Origin: a virus
Direction: 5' to 3' (one strand)
DNA: 26,211 nt
Virus record (IMG/VR): IMGVR_UViG_3300030838_000043
Coordinates: 1-26,211 of that record
This document shows, in pieces, positions 13,384 through 20,439 of the stretch (its first letter is position 1; each line of letters opens with the position of its first letter). A model generated the notes under the pieces. That model was not told the DNA's origin. It saw only the letters and a program-made list of their open reading frames with translations, and did not search any database. Made by a program: the position numbers and the translations under genes.

Positions 13384-14091
13384 ATGCTGAAATTCCAACT
13401 GGACAGCCTGGATGGTGTCGATGAATCCGTGCGCGCGCTTTACACCGAGAAGGATGGCAAGTTCGTACTCGGCATTGAAGGTCTGCCACAACCCGAAGAC
13501 GTATCCGGCCTGAAAGCCAAGGTCGATGAACTGCTCGGCGAGAAGAAGCTGGCCGAGAAGAAAGCCCGCGAGGCCGAAGAAGCTGCCCGCCTGGAGCGTG
13601 AAGAAACCGCTCGCAAGTCCGGCAACGTCGAAGAACTCGAAAAGTCCTGGTCAGAAAAATACAACCGCCGCGAAGCTGAGCTGAACGGCATGTTGGAGCA
13701 GGAGCGTGGAACGCTGAGTACTCAGATCCGGGATCTGACTGTCGGCCGTACCGCTACTGACATCGCGTCTGCGCTGGCAATTCCAGGCAGCGCCAAAGCC
13801 CTGTTGCCGCACATCGAACGCCGTTTGAGCGTCGAGCAGCGCGACGGGAAGCCTGTTGTGGTCGTGCTCGACCAGCAGGGCAAGCTCTCGGCGGCAACGC
13901 TGGATGAGCTCAAAGCAGAATTCGCAAATGACGTGGCCTTCGCGCCACTGATCGCGGGTAGCAAGGCATCTGGCGGCGGGGCCGGCGGTGCAGGAAATGG
14001 GGGCGGGGCCCCGAAAGGCAATCTCGGCGGTAACAAAGCAGAGCGTACGGCGGCGATCGCCTCTCGATTCTCTGATCTCCCTCTCAAGTAA
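13384..14091 (+). CDS. Scaffold protein
   Basis: 235 aa. A short ordered start (MLKFQLDSLDGVDESVRALYTEKDGKFVL) is followed by a long charged coiled coil (about 45-125, rich in Glu, Lys and Ala). A globular part (IPGSAKALLPHIERRL) comes next, then a Gly-rich linker (GGGAGGAGNGGG) and a basic end. This is the layout of phage scaffold proteins of the gp20 type, and the gene is directly upstream of the major capsid gene, where scaffolds are found. It would guide capsid assembly and be lost afterwards. The frame extends to 13339, but GGGAGA before the ATG at 13384 fixes the start. Confidence 0.85.
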   Translation: MLKFQLDSLDGVDESVRALYTEKDGKFVLGIEGLPQPEDVSGLKAKVDELLGEKKLAEKKAREAEEAARLEREETARKSGNVEELEKSWSEKYNRREAELNGMLEQERGTLSTQIRDLTVGRTATDIASALAIPGSAKALLPHIERRLSVEQRDGKPVVVVLDQQGKLSAATLDELKAEFANDVAFAPLIAGSKASGGGAGGAGNGGGAPKGNLGGNKAERTAAIASRFSDLPLK

Positions 14092-14102
14092 AGGAATAGA
14101 CC

Positions 14103-15071
14103 ATGTCCCTGTCCCAAATGCAGGTTTTCAACGAGTACGTCATGCCGGCGACTCTGGAAACCCTCGATCAAATGCTCGAAGCGTTCAACGCCGCGAGCAA
14201 TGGCGCTATCGTGCTGTCGCCCGATGGATTCACCGGCGACTTCCTGCAGCAGTCGTTCTTCCAGAACTTGGGCGCCGCTCAACGTCGCGTGAACCGTTAT
14301 GCCGCACAAGCCGCGGTGACTCCGGTCGACCTGACCGAACTGCAAAACACCACTGTAAAAGTTGCTGGCGGTTTCGGCCCGGTTCGTTACGAGCCGTCGC
14401 AAATGACTTGGCTGCAACGCCCAACCGTTCAGGGCATCGAAGTTGCCTCGAAGGCCTTCGCTGAGATCCTGCTGAAGGATCAACTGAACACCGCCATCGC
14501 AGCACTGGTTGCCGCGATTACTGCTCAGGCTGGTGCAACCAACGACGTGTCGGCCACCCTCGGCATCACCCAGTCGGCCCTGAACAACTCGCACGCCAAG
14601 TTCGGCGATGCCAGCCAGAGCCTGGTTGCTCAAGTGATGCAGGGCAGCACCTGGCACAAGCTGGTAGGTCAAGGCCTGGCCAACTCCAGCAACCTGTTCG
14701 AGGCCGGCAACGTGCGCGTGGTCGACATCCTCGGCAAGACCTCCATCGTGACGGATGCCCCTGCGCTGATGCAGACCGGCACCCCGAACAAGGAAATCAT
14801 CCTCAGCCTGGCAGCTGGTGCGGCGCTGGTTCACGACAGCCGAGACATCATCTCGAACGTTCAGACCACCAACGGCCTGACCCGCATCGAGACCACCATT
14901 CAGGTCGACTACTCCTTTGGCATGGGTTTGAAGGGTTACACCTGGGACGTGGCGAACGGCGGCAAGTCGCCTACCAGTGCGGCGCTGGCTACCGGCACCA
15001 ACTGGGACAAGACCGCCACCAGCATCAAGGACACCGCCGGTGTTGCCTTGATCGGTGACGCTGCCAAGTAA
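14103..15071 (+). CDS. Major capsid protein
   Basis: 322 aa with the composition of a major capsid protein: few Cys, many Ala/Thr/Asn, and no membrane segment. Motifs seen are FNEYVMPATLETLDQMLEAFNAASNG at the N-terminus, an arm with FTGDFLQQSFFQNLGAAQRRV, the long helix region EILLKDQLNTAIAALVAAI, and a C-terminal FGMGLKGYTWDVANGG as in P22/HK97-fold coats of this phage group. It follows the scaffold gene after 11 bases. Codon choice is strongly GC-ending, as in a highly expressed gene. The fold is inferred. Confidence 0.88.
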   Translation: MSLSQMQVFNEYVMPATLETLDQMLEAFNAASNGAIVLSPDGFTGDFLQQSFFQNLGAAQRRVNRYAAQAAVTPVDLTELQNTTVKVAGGFGPVRYEPSQMTWLQRPTVQGIEVASKAFAEILLKDQLNTAIAALVAAITAQAGATNDVSATLGITQSALNNSHAKFGDASQSLVAQVMQGSTWHKLVGQGLANSSNLFEAGNVRVVDILGKTSIVTDAPALMQTGTPNKEIILSLAAGAALVHDSRDIISNVQTTNGLTRIETTIQVDYSFGMGLKGYTWDVANGGKSPTSAALATGTNWDKTATSIKDTAGVALIGDAAK

Positions 15072-15086
15072 CCTTCTAATAACTGA

Positions 15087-15107
15087 GCCGGGGCCTTGCG
15101 CCCCGGC
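15087..15107 (+). other. Strong hairpin after capsid gene
   Basis: The 8-bp stem GCCGGGGC/GCCCCGGC with a 5-base loop lies in the gap after the capsid stop. No U-tract follows; instead GAGGAG, the ribosome binding site of the next gene, starts three bases later. It may protect the capsid mRNA 3' end or weaken downstream translation or transcription. Confidence 0.6.
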
Positions 15108-15124
15108 CCAGAGGAGTGAATGTG

Positions 15125-15364
15125 ATGACTGATAACAACATCTGGTATCTGCCGGGCCCGTTCCACCGCTATGAAGATGACGTGAAGGCCATCGCCAAGA
15201 AGGCCGGCCTGATCATCGTTGATGCCAACGTGACGGACAGCCGTGACGGTGAGGCAGAGAAAACGCCCAAGGCCAAGCTGAAGGCTGAGTTTCGCGAATC
15301 TGCTGCAAAGCCTGTTGCTGAACAGGCTGAAGCCGAGACTGGCGCCGCCAGCGAACAGAAATGA
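15125..15364 (+). CDS. Hypothetical head-region protein (79 aa)
   Basis: The ATG at 15125 is eight bases after GAGGAG; GTG codons at 15116 and 15122 lie too close to the ribosome binding site. The first 40 residues look folded (NNIWYLPGPFHRYEDDVKAIAKKAGLIIVDANV); the rest is an Ala/Glu/Lys-rich disordered tail. Proteins of this design follow the capsid gene in many Pseudomonas phages without known function. The stop overlaps the next ATG (ATGA). Confidence 0.75.
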   Translation: MTDNNIWYLPGPFHRYEDDVKAIAKKAGLIIVDANVTDSRDGEAEKTPKAKLKAEFRESAAKPVAEQAEAETGAASEQK

Positions 15365-15645
15365 CCCAGTCAACGGTGCTGGCAGCGGGCATCACTGCTG
15401 CAACCTCCACTGACATCGTCGTGGCGGCCGGGGTGACTGTCACCGTCGGCATCTTTTCGGCGGTCGCTGATTCGGTCCCGCTGGGCTTGGCCTTTGGTAT
15501 TGATCAGGTGACACCAGGTGCGAGCAACACCATCGGTTGCCTGGACGGACTCAAACGCCAAGTCATGCTGTCCGGCCCGGGGACATTCCGCGTGAAGCGA
15601 CCGGCCTATACCGGCACGGCTTTCGGTGTGTTTCTGGAGACCTAA
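15361..15645 (+). CDS. Hypothetical head-region protein (94 aa)
   Basis: A 94-residue protein rich in Val, Thr and Gly with alternating hydrophobic residues (TDIVVAAGVTVTVGIFSAV, LKRQVMLSGPGTFRVKRPAYTGTAFGVFLE), which suggests an all-beta fold. Its size, composition and place after the capsid gene fit a capsid decoration or stabilising protein, but this is inference. It starts in an ATGA overlap and ends one base before the next gene. Confidence 0.72.
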   Translation: MTQSTVLAAGITAATSTDIVVAAGVTVTVGIFSAVADSVPLGLAFGIDQVTPGASNTIGCLDGLKRQVMLSGPGTFRVKRPAYTGTAFGVFLET

Positions 15646-15646
15646 A

Positions 15647-17050
15647 ATGCTCATTCGATCGATCGTTCAATCCACGATTCAACCGGTTGTTCGGTCGGTT
15701 GTTGATCGGCTTCGCATCTCAGGGGCTGCTCCGGCACTGCCGGCGCCTACGACGGTCAACTTCACCTCGGCTCAGGTTTCCCCGGGCTTTAGCGGCTCGA
15801 TCAGCACAACCAAGAACGCGGCCCGCATATACGCTCGCGGCGCGCTGACACTTTGGTCGGGGTTCATTTCCGGTACCGAGGCAAAGCTTACTGCTCCGTC
15901 CGATTTTGGCGACAACGCTGGATCTATGGAAGTTGCCATCAACGGCGGTGCATTTTCCGCCGCGCCCAACGTCGCATCGGTCTACACCCTGTTCACCGGT
16001 TTACCGCACGCCACCAGGTTCGTCGAAGTGCGATGGGTGGCGGCTATGGCGAATGCCCCGTACATCGCATCGTCCGGCAACGTGCTCGCGGTCACTGGGC
16101 AACCTCCGGCGCTGCAGACCTTTGTCGGCAAGATTGAGCCCGGTGCTGATTCGGCCCTTGGCCTGTACAGCGGCGCGATCATCGCCAACGCGGCCAACTA
16201 CACGCCGCCGCTCGCGGCACCGAAGGGGCAGACCTACGGCTCCAGTATCAACTCGGTGAAGATCAAGGGCGCGTTCACCAAGCTTGCGGTCACGCTCAAC
16301 GGCACTCGCAGGGTAGGCGTCAGCAAGAACGGTGGCCCTGCCGCGTACTACTCGGCTACGGATGAAGGCTCATTCCCACCCCGCGCACTGGTTATCCCTT
16401 GCGATGGGTCGACGTCAACCTACAACATTTGGGATGACGGCAACTACAAGGACACCGGCGGCACCTTCTGCGTGTCGGCGGACTCCGCATTCCTGGACAT
16501 CGGCACTCGTCGGCGCCTGGATCAGTACGGCGACTCGATCACGTTCGGCTCGGGGCCTGGCGCCACGTCGTCGGACACCGAGACCATGCGCGTTGCGGCG
16601 GCCCTTGGCTTTGTCGGCAGTACCAACGGCATCAGCGGTCAGACCGTCGGTGGCGGCAAGACCATGCTCGACAACGTCCTGCCTCTGCGAACCGTAACGA
16701 GCAGCGACGTGGCGATCCTGGCACTGGGCGGGAATAACGCCTCCGACGGCATCGACTCTACCGAGCAAGCGGACTATGGGCTGTGCATTGATAAGCTGCT
16801 GGCCAAGGGATACGGAAAGGTCCTGTGTCGCGGCATTCTGCCAAACGCCTTGGCTCAATCGCTGGTCGACGCTGCGAATGTCATCCTGAAGTCGGTGATG
16901 GACGCCAAGGCGAATCCCAAGCTTGTGTGGATTGACCCGACCACCTGGACTGGCTTCACCACACAAGACGGAACCCACCCAGACGCCGCGGGCTACGTGA
17001 CCATCGCCGGTTACGCCATTCCTGCCTACACTACAGCGCTTGGTCTATGA
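15647..17050 (+). CDS. SGNH/GDSL hydrolase-domain structural protein
   Basis: 467 aa. The C-terminal part (about 288-467) has all four SGNH blocks in order: Ser297 in QYGDSITFG, Gly in STNGISGQTV (about 325-334), Asn363 in LALGGNNASDG, and Asp441/His444 in DGTHPDAAGY. This should be an active ester hydrolase, of the type that removes acetyl groups from sugars or cleaves lipids. The N-terminal ~285 residues are Thr/Ser/Gly-rich and look beta-structured (Ig-like or galactose-binding-like), as in structural appendages. An N-terminal helix (IVQSTIQPVVRSVVDRLRI) may anchor it. TGGAGA precedes the ATG at 15647. Its location in the head cluster, not with tail fibres, is unusual. Confidence 0.85.
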   Translation: MLIRSIVQSTIQPVVRSVVDRLRISGAAPALPAPTTVNFTSAQVSPGFSGSISTTKNAARIYARGALTLWSGFISGTEAKLTAPSDFGDNAGSMEVAINGGAFSAAPNVASVYTLFTGLPHATRFVEVRWVAAMANAPYIASSGNVLAVTGQPPALQTFVGKIEPGADSALGLYSGAIIANAANYTPPLAAPKGQTYGSSINSVKIKGAFTKLAVTLNGTRRVGVSKNGGPAAYYSATDEGSFPPRALVIPCDGSTSTYNIWDDGNYKDTGGTFCVSADSAFLDIGTRRRLDQYGDSITFGSGPGATSSDTETMRVAAALGFVGSTNGISGQTVGGGKTMLDNVLPLRTVTSSDVAILALGGNNASDGIDSTEQADYGLCIDKLLAKGYGKVLCRGILPNALAQSLVDAANVILKSVMDAKANPKLVWIDPTTWTGFTTQDGTHPDAAGYVTIAGYAIPAYTTALGL

Positions 17051-17066
17051 CCTTTGAGGCCGAATT

Positions 17067-17567
17067 ATGCTGATCATTGAAGACGGCACCGGGAAACCAG
17101 ATGCCGAAAGCTACGCGACTGCTGCAGACCTTGCCGTGTACGCCGTGAAGTTCGGCGTGACCATCCCGGCCGACGAGCCAACGCAAGAAGCACTGCTGCG
17201 CAGGGCTGCCTTGGCAATGGATGGAATGGTCTGGAAAGGGCGCAAGATGGACAGCGATCAGGCCTTGGCCTGGCCGCGTAAAGGCGTTGAGCTGGACTGC
17301 GAGATCAAGCCTGACAACTACCTTCCAGCACGCATCGAATACGGGCAGATGGCTTTGGCCGCTGAGATTCATGCCGACGACATCGACCCGCCAGAGAAGC
17401 GCAAAGGCGCGGTGACGTTGGAGCGTGTCGAAGGCGCGGTAACGCGCGAGTACGCCACCATCCCCAACAGCAGCGGAAAACTGCTGCCGGCGGCCCCGGA
17501 TCGACCGAGCGCCACGCAGTTCGCCGACTACCTCCAGAAGCGGGGACTGTTCGCCGTCCGCGCATAA
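17067..17567 (+). CDS. Head-tail connector (often named DnaT-like)
   Basis: 166 aa. The start MLIIEDGTGKPDAESYATAADLAVYAVKFG and the helical ALLRRAALAMDGM ... LAWPRKG segments match a family labelled DnaT-like ssDNA-binding in databases. The synteny (after capsid, before head closure and neck genes) and the fold pattern instead fit a gp6/gp15-type connector adaptor that docks on the portal. I prefer the connector role; no ssDNA-binding evidence is visible. GAGG lies shortly before the ATG. Confidence 0.75.
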   Translation: MLIIEDGTGKPDAESYATAADLAVYAVKFGVTIPADEPTQEALLRRAALAMDGMVWKGRKMDSDQALAWPRKGVELDCEIKPDNYLPARIEYGQMALAAEIHADDIDPPEKRKGAVTLERVEGAVTREYATIPNSSGKLLPAAPDRPSATQFADYLQKRGLFAVRA

Positions 17568-17582
17568 TTGAACGGAGCCACC

Positions 17583-17951
17583 ATGGCCTTCTACGACGAA
17601 ATGGCCGCGTTGGCTCTGGAGATGATCACAGAGTTCGGCCAGCCCGTGACCATCCGTGCCATTACGGTCGGCGAGTACGACCCGGATACTGGGACAGCGC
17701 CTCCCGACACCGTTACCGAGCAGACCGCCCAAGGCATTCTGCTCGACTATACCGGCCAAGAATTCCAGAACAACAGCCTCATCAAGCAGGGCGATAAGAA
17801 GCTCAAGATCGCCGCGAAGGCTTTGGCGTGGGCGCCAGATCTACTGAATAAGGTCATTGTCCAGGGTCGTACCTGGTCAATCGTCCCTCCGCTGAAAGAG
17901 ATCAACCCCGCGGGTACACCAATTCTGTACGAGTTGCAGGTGCGGTCATGA
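17583..17951 (+). CDS. Head closure / head-tail joining protein
   Basis: 122 aa. The frame can begin at a TTG (17568), but CGGAG six bases before the ATG at 17583 gives the better start. The all-beta pattern (PVTIRAITVGEYDPDTG, QGILLDYTGQEF, KKLKIAAKALAWAP, IVQGRTWSIVPPL) is that of small head-closure proteins such as SPP1 gp16 or lambda FII-like stoppers. These seal the filled head and receive the tail. The stop overlaps the next gene as ATGA. Confidence 0.72.
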   Translation: MAFYDEMAALALEMITEFGQPVTIRAITVGEYDPDTGTAPPDTVTEQTAQGILLDYTGQEFQNNSLIKQGDKKLKIAAKALAWAPDLLNKVIVQGRTWSIVPPLKEINPAGTPILYELQVRS

Positions 17952-18601
17952 GCAAATACTCGGGGCTCAATGGCAGCTTTGCGGAGAATATCCGCCAGTT
18001 TGCTGAGCAGGCACAGGTAGGGTTAGACGCCACGTTTCGAGAAATCGTTATCGAGATCGGCGGCAGCCTCATTCGTATGTCGCCGGTGGGTAACCCTGAA
18101 GTCTGGGCGGCAAACGTCGCTCACCGGGCCACCAATACCCGAGCGGCGGACGACTACGACTTCAAGGTGGCGTTACGGAACACGGTCATCAATCTGACCG
18201 ACAGTAACTTCACCAAGTCAGGAAAGCTCAAGGCTGGCGTGAAGTACGCGAAGCCACTGACCAAGACTGAGCGCGACCAAAATTTCAATGTGAACGGTTT
18301 GGTCGCCGGTAAGGATTACGTCGGTGGGCGGTTTCGCGGGAACTGGCAATTTTCTATTGGTTCACCGGTTGAAGGCGTTCTGGATCAGATCGATGCATCG
18401 GGCAGTGTCACGCTGGCCAAGCTGAAGCTCCAGGTCGAGCAACTGAGCATCGGAGAGACGGCCTATATCGTGAACAACCTGCCGTATGCGATCCCGCTTG
18501 AGTACGGACATTCGAAGCAGGCGCCTTCAGGAATGGTCCGGGTGACTCTGGCACGCTTTCAACAGATCGTTGCTGAAGCCATCAGGAACAACCAAGTATG
18601 A
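17948..18601 (+). CDS. Neck / tail-completion protein (HK97 gp10-like)
   Basis: 217 aa. It has an N-terminal helix (FAENIRQFAEQAQVGLDATFREIVIEIGGSLI) and then MSPVGNPEVW. The C-terminal NLPYAIPLEYGHSKQAPSGMVRVTLARFQ is the hallmark of HK97 gp10-like neck proteins (YAIxLEYGHSxQAPxGMVR). It joins head and tail or completes the tail top. It is coupled on both sides by four-base ATGA overlaps. Confidence 0.83.
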   Translation: MSKYSGLNGSFAENIRQFAEQAQVGLDATFREIVIEIGGSLIRMSPVGNPEVWAANVAHRATNTRAADDYDFKVALRNTVINLTDSNFTKSGKLKAGVKYAKPLTKTERDQNFNVNGLVAGKDYVGGRFRGNWQFSIGSPVEGVLDQIDASGSVTLAKLKLQVEQLSIGETAYIVNNLPYAIPLEYGHSKQAPSGMVRVTLARFQQIVAEAIRNNQV

Positions 18602-19014
18602 GCCACAACATCATCGCTTCGATCTACGAATCAAAGCTCATCGCCTGGGCGAAAGCATTGCCGGCTCCAATGAAGGTCGTCGTCGAAAACGAGGCCTATG
18701 ATCCCGTCGACGGCGTGACCTACCTGCAAGCTTTCACGCTGCCGGCCGACAGCGCAAGTAACACGCTCAGCGGCGACCATAAGCTGTACACCGGCGTGTT
18801 TCAGGTCAGCATCGTGACGCCATCGGGTAAGTTCCGCGGGGTGGCCGGCGCGCTAGTGGATCAGATCGCCGCGCTGTTTCCGCTGTACGAGCGGAACACG
18901 AAGGGCGCGCTAACCGTGGTGACAATGAGCCCGGTCGACCCAGGCCCTGGCGTTTCAGACGGCACCACTTTCACCGTCCCCGTGTCATTCCTCTACCGAG
19001 CCGACACCAACTAA
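18598..19014 (+). CDS. Tail terminator protein
   Basis: 138 aa resembling the phage tail-terminator family with DUF4128-type sequences (lambda gpU role). Marks are the N-terminal IIASIYESKLIAWAKAL, the LYTGVFQVSIVTPSGKF strand pair, the helix GVAGALVDQIAALFPL and the C-terminal FTVPVSFLYRAD. It caps the tail tube once it reaches the length of the tape measure. A weak terminator-like hairpin and the tail tube gene follow. Confidence 0.82.
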   Translation: MSHNIIASIYESKLIAWAKALPAPMKVVVENEAYDPVDGVTYLQAFTLPADSASNTLSGDHKLYTGVFQVSIVTPSGKFRGVAGALVDQIAALFPLYERNTKGALTVVTMSPVDPGPGVSDGTTFTVPVSFLYRADTN

Positions 19015-19036
19015 TCCGCCCATTGGGCAAACCCAG

Positions 19037-19058
19037 AACCCGCCATTGAGCGGGTTTT
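19037..19058 (+). terminator. Weak terminator/attenuator before tail tube gene
   Basis: The stem AACCCGC/GCGGGTT with a 6-base loop is followed by only a short T run (four T's from 19055, then GT). This is likely to give partial termination or protect the mRNA end, between the tail terminator and tail tube genes. Confidence 0.6.
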
Positions 19059-19084
19059 GTCATTTCTGCAAAGAGGAAACCCCC

Positions 19085-19732
19085 ATGGGCTACAAGTTGC
19101 CAAATGGCGCGACATTCGAACATGCCGCCACCTATGCTGCTGCGCTTCCGTTCTCCGCCATCTCCAACGCTTCCGAGGCCATCTGCACCGTGACCGGCGC
19201 CACCCTGGTCGTCGGCGACATCCTGCTGGTTACTTCCGGCTGGACCGCGCTGAACAACAAGGTCGTCCGCGTGAAGGCTGCTACCGCCACCGCGATCACC
19301 CTGGAAGCGATCGACACCACCAGTACCACGATCTACCCGGCCGGCTCCGGTATCGGCAGCCTGAAAAAGATTCTGACCTGGGTGCAGATCCCGCAGATCA
19401 CCGATGTGGCGTTCTCCGGCGGCGACCAGAATTACCAGGACGTCGTGTTCCTCGAAGATGCCCAAGGCCGCCAGCTGCCGACCGATAAGTCTGCCGCGAG
19501 CATGGTGCTGACCGTTGCCGATGACCCGACTCTGGCCTACGTGCCGATCGTGACCGCGGCTGACGTGGGGCAAACCGTGCAGGCTGCCCGCCTGAACCTG
19601 CCGGGTGTCGACAAGCTGTACTACGGCGCCTACACCTCGTTCTCGCTGCAACCGACGGTATCGCGCAGCAACATCCTGACGCGCACCGTCTCCCTGGCCT
19701 TGCAGGCCGCTCCTACTCGCTACCTGTCGTAA
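19085..19732 (+). CDS. Major tail tube protein
   Basis: 215 aa of the phage tail tube type (lambda gpV-like). The central TWVQIPQITDVAFSGGDQNYQDVVFLED and the closing YYGAYTSFSLQPTVSRSNILTRTVSLALQ are typical. An N-terminal Ig-like or loop region precedes them. The frame begins at 19046 inside the attenuator hairpin, but AGAGGA before the ATG at 19085 sets the start. GC-ending codons suggest high expression. It polymerises around the tape measure to form the tail tube. Confidence 0.87.
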   Translation: MGYKLPNGATFEHAATYAAALPFSAISNASEAICTVTGATLVVGDILLVTSGWTALNNKVVRVKAATATAITLEAIDTTSTTIYPAGSGIGSLKKILTWVQIPQITDVAFSGGDQNYQDVVFLEDAQGRQLPTDKSAASMVLTVADDPTLAYVPIVTAADVGQTVQAARLNLPGVDKLYYGAYTSFSLQPTVSRSNILTRTVSLALQAAPTRYLS

Positions 19733-19741
19733 GGGACAAAC

Positions 19742-20122
19742 ATGGCCAAGTTCACGCTTACCCAGAACCCCACTTTCAAAGCAGATGTCATGTTGCCTAC
19801 GGTCGGCGGCGAGCCAGTGAAGGTGGAGTTCGAGTTCAAGTATCGCGATCGAACGGAGCTTGCGGAGCTCTATGCAGAATGGGACGAGAAACACAAAGCG
19901 CTTGGGCTCAAAACTGAAGAAGTGGGACTGAAGCAATTCACTGCTCTTCTGATTGATCTCCAAGTTCAGCAGCTCAAAGCCATTGTGGCAGGCTGGGACG
20001 TCGATGAAGCGTTTACCGACGACAATCTTCGCGTCCTGGTGGGCTCTATCAGTGCCACGCCAAGTGCTGTCTTGGGGGCTTACTCTGATGCGTTTGCAAA
20101 AGCGCGCCTGGGAAACTCCTAA
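19742..20122 (+). CDS. Tail assembly chaperone, short form (G)
   Basis: 126 aa of the phage tail assembly chaperone type (lambda gpG role). Marks are LTQNPTFKADVMLPTVGGEPVKVEFEFKYRDRTELAELYAEW, then a helical EVGLKQFTALLIDL and FTDDNLRVLVGSISATPSAVLGAYSDAF. It binds the tape measure protein and the tail tube protein during assembly and is not in the virion. Near its end the heptamer GGGAAAC allows a -1 frameshift into the T part (separate entries), giving the long form. Confidence 0.86.
   Translation: MAKFTLTQNPTFKADVMLPTVGGEPVKVEFEFKYRDRTELAELYAEWDEKHKALGLKTEEVGLKQFTALLIDLQVQQLKAIVAGWDVDEAFTDDNLRVLVGSISATPSAVLGAYSDAFAKARLGNS
20110..20116 (+). other. Programmed -1 ribosomal frameshift site
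   Basis: GGGAAAC sits in the exact X-XXY-YYZ register of the chaperone frame: the codons read are GGA and AAC, which can re-pair as GGG and AAA. The zero-frame stop follows two codons later (20120). In the -1 frame no stop occurs before 20437. Lambda uses GGGAAAG at the same place in G/T. A small hairpin GCGT/ACGC (20123-20133) and CAGCT/AGCTG (20156-20169) lie downstream. Confidence 0.85.
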
Positions 20123-20439
20123 GCGTCGCACGCACTCTGTACGAGCCAGAGGCGTCAGCTGAAGAGCTGGCGGCCTTTGGCTTTTCTGTCGGGGATTTGC
20201 CTGAAGAGAACTGTGAGGTCTGGCCCGATATATGGCCTGCGTTCAAAGTTTTTGAGGCGATGACTACCCAGTGGCGTACAGGTGTTTGTGGCGCCACCGG
20301 CCTGGATTACACGTCAATTCGCCATGTCGCTGGCTTTCTCGGTCTCTCCCGGGTTCAGGTCGCTGACATCTTTCCGGATATCCGCGTCATGGAAGCTGAA
20401 GCCTTACGGGTGATGGCGGATCAGAGGGACAGTAAATGA
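20116..20439 (+). CDS. Tail assembly chaperone T extension (DUF1799), made by frameshift
   Basis: The -1 frame continues from the slip site with LLSVARTLYEPEASAEELAAFGF and then the DUF1799-like part (PEENCEVWPDIWPAFKVFEAM, TGVCGATGLDYTSIRHVAGFLGLSR). The fused G-T product would be about 232 aa (125 plus 107). No ATG or ribosome binding site exists for independent translation; only a TTG at 20197 could serve, and it would cut off conserved sequence. In lambda the T part of gpGT recruits the tail tube protein to the gpG-tape measure complex. The stop overlaps the tape measure ATG (ATGA). Confidence 0.85.
   Translation, partial: LLSVARTLYEPEASAEELAAFGFSVGDLPEENCEVWPDIWPAFKVFEAMTTQWRTGVCGATGLDYTSIRHVAGFLGLSRVQVADIFPDIRVMEAEALRVMADQRDSK

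Noticed and set aside
13722-14834. 370-codon minus-strand frame
   Set aside because: Antisense to scaffold and major capsid genes; composition is that of a shadow frame.
18971-20131. 386-codon minus-strand frame
   Set aside because: Mirrors the GC-ending codons of the tail tube and chaperone genes; no start signal or domain.
20197-20439. Independent gene starting at TTG for the DUF1799 part
   Set aside because: No ribosome binding site, and family-like sequence continues upstream in frame to the slippery site, so it is the frameshift extension.
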